A stretch of 64,000 nucleotides of DNA, from positions 32,347-96,346 of the forward strand of contig NZ_JAABNP010000023.1 of the NCBI RefSeq assembly GCF_009928485.1. Direction: 5' to 3'. The notes beneath the pieces are model-generated. The model made no database searches. It saw nothing but the letters and a program-made list of their open reading frames with translations, and was not told where the DNA came from. Within the stretch, counting starts at the first letter, position 1. Each line of letters starts with the position of its first letter. This document shows, piece by piece, positions 61,810-64,000 of this stretch. The DNA comes from Clostridium sp. C2-6-12. Its GTDB lineage: Bacteria > Bacillota > Clostridia > Clostridiales > Clostridiaceae. The translations under genes were made by a program, and so were the position numbers.

Positions 61810-62805
61810 ATGAGCACATTTATGCTAAAAGGTAAGTCTTTAGGGTTCACTCCCGTTAATAATGTATTCATAGAAAAATACATGCCAGCAGCCAGAGGTG
61901 AATTTATTAAGGTTTACTTATTGATGCTAAAGCATAACATTTCTGGAGAATTAGGAGTTAGCTCATCCATACTAGCTTCCTCACTTAATTTATTAGAATC
62001 AGATATTATGAATGCACTTAATTACTGGAATGATCAAGGAGTCATAAAACTAAACCAAATAGATAAGATGGGAAACTTCAATGTGGAATTTTTAGATTTA
62101 ACTGATGAATCAATTAAACCTAAAAAGACAGTTGACTTATTAGAAGCTTTAGACAGTACAAATACTAAGGATATGTTAAAGGATATTGAAATGCTTTTAG
62201 CAAGACCACTATCTCCAAATGAAATGTCTACATATTTAAATTGGCAAAGGGAGTTTGGTTTTTCTTCTGAATTAATTCTAATCTTAATGGAATATTGTAT
62301 ATCAAAAGGAAAAAGTGACTCTAGATATATTGAAAAAGTTGCTTTATCTTGGCATGATTTAAAAATAACTACTATTGAACAGGCACAAAACTTAATTAAA
62401 AAGACTGAGGATAAATGGATTAACATAAGAAAGATATTAACTTATCTAGGGATAAACAATACAGATATAATGAAGCCTCAACAAGATTTAATAGAGAAAT
62501 GGCTCTTTATGTATAAATTCCCAACAGAGGTTATCTTAAAAGCCTGCGATGTGTGCTTTGAAAGGTTAAATCGAGCTGACTTTAAATACATTGATGGTAT
62601 ACTAACCAATTGGAACAAGAATAATATTAAGACATTAGAAGATGTAGCTCTCAAAGATGTAAAAAACACAAAAAGTACAAAATATACAAAAAACTATAAT
62701 GCTAATAATGAAAAAGCACCTCTTAAGTTTAATAACTTTGAAGGAAGAGAATATGATTATGATTCATTAGAAAAAAAACTTTTAGGATGGGATAATGATG
62801 ATTAA
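61810..62805 (+). CDS. dnaD: DnaD-domain replication initiation protein
   Basis: 331 residues. An N-terminal winged-helix region (residues about 1-100, LGVSSSILASSLNLLESDIM) is followed by DnaD/DnaB2 helical domains (ARPLSPNEMSTYLNWQREFG; second copy at about 235), then a Lys/Asn-rich linker. In Firmicutes DnaD remodels the origin and helps load the helicase with DnaB and DnaI. It overlaps the downstream loader gene by 11 bp. GGTAGG precedes the ATG. Confidence 0.88.
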   Translation: MSTFMLKGKSLGFTPVNNVFIEKYMPAARGEFIKVYLLMLKHNISGELGVSSSILASSLNLLESDIMNALNYWNDQGVIKLNQIDKMGNFNVEFLDLTDESIKPKKTVDLLEALDSTNTKDMLKDIEMLLARPLSPNEMSTYLNWQREFGFSSELILILMEYCISKGKSDSRYIEKVALSWHDLKITTIEQAQNLIKKTEDKWINIRKILTYLGINNTDIMKPQQDLIEKWLFMYKFPTEVILKACDVCFERLNRADFKYIDGILTNWNKNNIKTLEDVALKDVKNTKSTKYTKNYNANNEKAPLKFNNFEGREYDYDSLEKKLLGWDNDD

Positions 62806-63778
62806 GGGCTATCAAACTGAAATTTTAAAAATATATGATAATCTTAGAGAAGAAGAAGTTAGAAATTTAAAGCTTAGAAAAAATGAGATTTCTACAAAAT
62901 ATCCTGAAATTATTGATTTAGATAATAAGATACAAAAGCTATCTTTAGAAATGGCTGTATCCGTTCTAAAATCAAGTGATGGTGAAAAGACTTTAAGTCA
63001 ATACAAAGAACAAATTACTGATTTAAGAGTAAAAAAATGTGAGATGTTAGTTGAAAGAGGTTATGACCCTGAATATCTTACACTTCGTTATCATTGTAAT
63101 AAATGTAAAGATACAGGATTTATAGGCAATACTAAATGTATTTGTTATAAACAAAAGTTGGTTAAATTATATTATAAAAATTCTGAATTAGAAACTGCAA
63201 TAAAGACTAATAATTTCAATAATTTTGATAAGAGTTTGTTTTCAAGTCATAAACTTGGAGAAGAAAAATATTCTCCAAGAAAAAACATGGAGAATATTTT
63301 AGAATATATATTAAAGGAGTATATTCCAAACTTCCAAGAAATATCTACGAATTTATTATTCTACGGTAATCCTGGAAGTGGAAAAACCTATTTATCTTAC
63401 TGTATAGCTAAGGCCATCTTAGATAAAGGGTTCTTAGTAGTATACAAAACATCTGATGAATTAATTAAGAATTTAAAGGATATAAGATTTAACAATGACT
63501 CTAATTTAGAATCCTTATTGTTAGAATGTGATTTACTAATCATAGATGATTTAGGTGCTGAATATCTTAATGAGTTCACTGTAACCGAGTTATTTAATTT
63601 AATTAACAAGAGAATTCTAGGCGGTAAAAAAATGCTTATATCAACAAACTTAACTTTACCTGGTATAACTAAACAATATAGTGAAAGAATTGCCTCAAGA
63701 TTGCTTGGAGAATTTAAACTTTGCAAATTTTATTCAGAAGATATACGAATCCAAAAAAATCTTGAAAAAAACAGGTAG
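62795..63778 (+). CDS. dnaI: DnaC/DnaI-type helicase-loader ATPase
   Basis: 327 residues. An N-terminal helical domain and zinc site (CNKCKDTGFIG ... KCICYKQKL, residues about 107-130) are followed by an AAA+ domain with Walker A YGNPGSGKT (about residue 193), Walker B LLIIDDLGAE (about 250) and Arg-finger region SERIASRLLGEF. It loads the replicative helicase onto DNA in the primosome. Start at 62795 overlapping dnaD; GGATGGG upstream. An inverted repeat covers the stop. Confidence 0.9.
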   Translation: MMIKGYQTEILKIYDNLREEEVRNLKLRKNEISTKYPEIIDLDNKIQKLSLEMAVSVLKSSDGEKTLSQYKEQITDLRVKKCEMLVERGYDPEYLTLRYHCNKCKDTGFIGNTKCICYKQKLVKLYYKNSELETAIKTNNFNNFDKSLFSSHKLGEEKYSPRKNMENILEYILKEYIPNFQEISTNLLFYGNPGSGKTYLSYCIAKAILDKGFLVVYKTSDELIKNLKDIRFNNDSNLESLLLECDLLIIDDLGAEYLNEFTVTELFNLINKRILGGKKMLISTNLTLPGITKQYSERIASRLLGEFKLCKFYSEDIRIQKNLEKNR

Positions 63779-63800
63779 GAAATTTTATTTCCTACCTGTT
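63770..63800 (+). terminator. Inverted repeat at end of helicase-loader gene
   Basis: AACAGGTAGGAAAT pairs with ATTTCCTACCTGTT across 3 nt, enclosing the stop codon. The flanks are AT-rich without a long T-run. Confidence 0.65.
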
Positions 63801-63902
63801 AATTAATATAAATAGTTTTTATAAGAATATGTGAGCATGGTATTAAACCAAAGATACGCTTGCATATTTTTATTTTTGGGTTAATTTTAAATTCTTTTTT
63901 AA

Positions 63903-63941
63903 TAAAAAAAACAAGTCCTAGTTTTAAACTAGAACTTGTTC
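63903..63941 (-). terminator. tRNA terminator
   Basis: AACAAGTTCTAGTTT pairs with AAACTAGGACTTGTT (one mismatch), followed by TTTTTTTT on the minus strand, directly after the tRNA. Confidence 0.85.
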
Positions 63942-63945
63942 TATT

Positions 63946-64000
63946 TGGCGACTCAGAAGGGGCTCGAACCCTCGACCTCCGGCGTGACAGGCCGGCACTC
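63946..64000 (-). tRNA. tRNA-Asp (GTC), 5' part off window
   Basis: The minus strand shows the anticodon arm CCGGC-CTGTCAC-GCCGG (anticodon GTC), the variable loop, T-arm GAGGG-TTCGAGC-CCCTT, acceptor strand CTGAGTC, discriminator G and encoded CCA (63946-63948). The D-arm and 5' acceptor strand lie beyond the window. Confidence 0.93.

Noticed and set aside
1..64000. CRISPR arrays, rRNA genes and insertion sequences
   Set aside because: No regularly spaced repeats, rRNA signatures or transposase genes were seen; the only recombinase is the serine recombinase at 35390-37060.

Overview
The window is AT-rich Gram-positive DNA. AGGAGG-type ribosome binding sites, clostridial protein families (BceRS-BceAB, CD3324-family proteins, SEC-C, WalJ, DnaD/DnaI) and a tRNA-Asp gene with encoded CCA point to Clostridium sensu stricto, of the C. 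beijerinckii/butyricum kind. This is inference from composition and families; no database was searched.

Layout. 1-2.6 kb: an iron-sulfur/FAD oxidoreductase cut by the window edge, and a hypB-type GTPase. 2.8-7.4 kb: a complete Bce-type peptide-antibiotic sensing and resistance module. 7.8-9.5 kb: a HAD phosphatase divergent from a DeoR regulator with repeated operator-like sites. 9.5-11 kb: two small leader ORFs, each overlapping a terminator-like hairpin, ahead of a CD3324-type protein and a FusB-type EF-G-binding protein. 11.6-17 kb: an SDR plus a 937-residue flavoprotein fused to an acetoacetate-decarboxylase-like domain, divergent from a PucR-type regulator. 17-20 kb: a ferric-reductase-like membrane protein and a LytTR/DUF3021 regulatory pair with a LytTR-style operator. 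19.7-23.5 kb: an AraC regulator, a GH27 alpha-galactosidase and an unusual SLH-rhodanese protein. 23.7-29.6 kb: two AraC-type fusion regulators, a decayed acetyltransferase, a second CD3324 protein and an ABC-F protein behind a leader terminator.

29.65-49.49 kb is the most unusual region. The 3' end of rlmH (49472-49492) carries a 21-bp sequence that recurs in the same orientation at 33893-33913 (19/21) and 29653-29673 (18/21). The 33.9-49.5 kb interval has a large serine recombinase, a DUF927 ATPase, a DUF960 protein and many small genes. That is the architecture of a staphylococcal cassette chromosome (SCC), here in a clostridium. The interval 29.65-33.9 kb looks like a second, recombinase-less cassette in tandem, carrying a HxlR regulator, a ferredoxin-nitroreductase, a GH51 arabinofuranosidase and a wrecked methyltransferase. 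Next to rlmH inside the larger cassette, a WYL regulator is followed by two large Gly-rich/hydrophobic proteins and a YkgJ cysteine-cluster protein, a module I do not recognise and a candidate defence or toxin system. A 15-bp palindrome upstream of the WYL gene is repeated exactly upstream of a secreted cell-wall-binding protein gene in the cassette.

49.5-64 kb is a conserved backbone: rlmH, a DHA2 exporter, a chemoreceptor, SEC-C, WalJ-like MBL, murA, two small proteins with degenerate catalytic motifs (2H-phosphoesterase-like and dUTPase-like), a DMT protein, a UlaG-like MBL protein, an intracellular-type subtilase, dnaD-dnaI and tRNA-Asp. WalJ and RlmH lie near oriC in Bacillus, so this side may lie near the replication origin.
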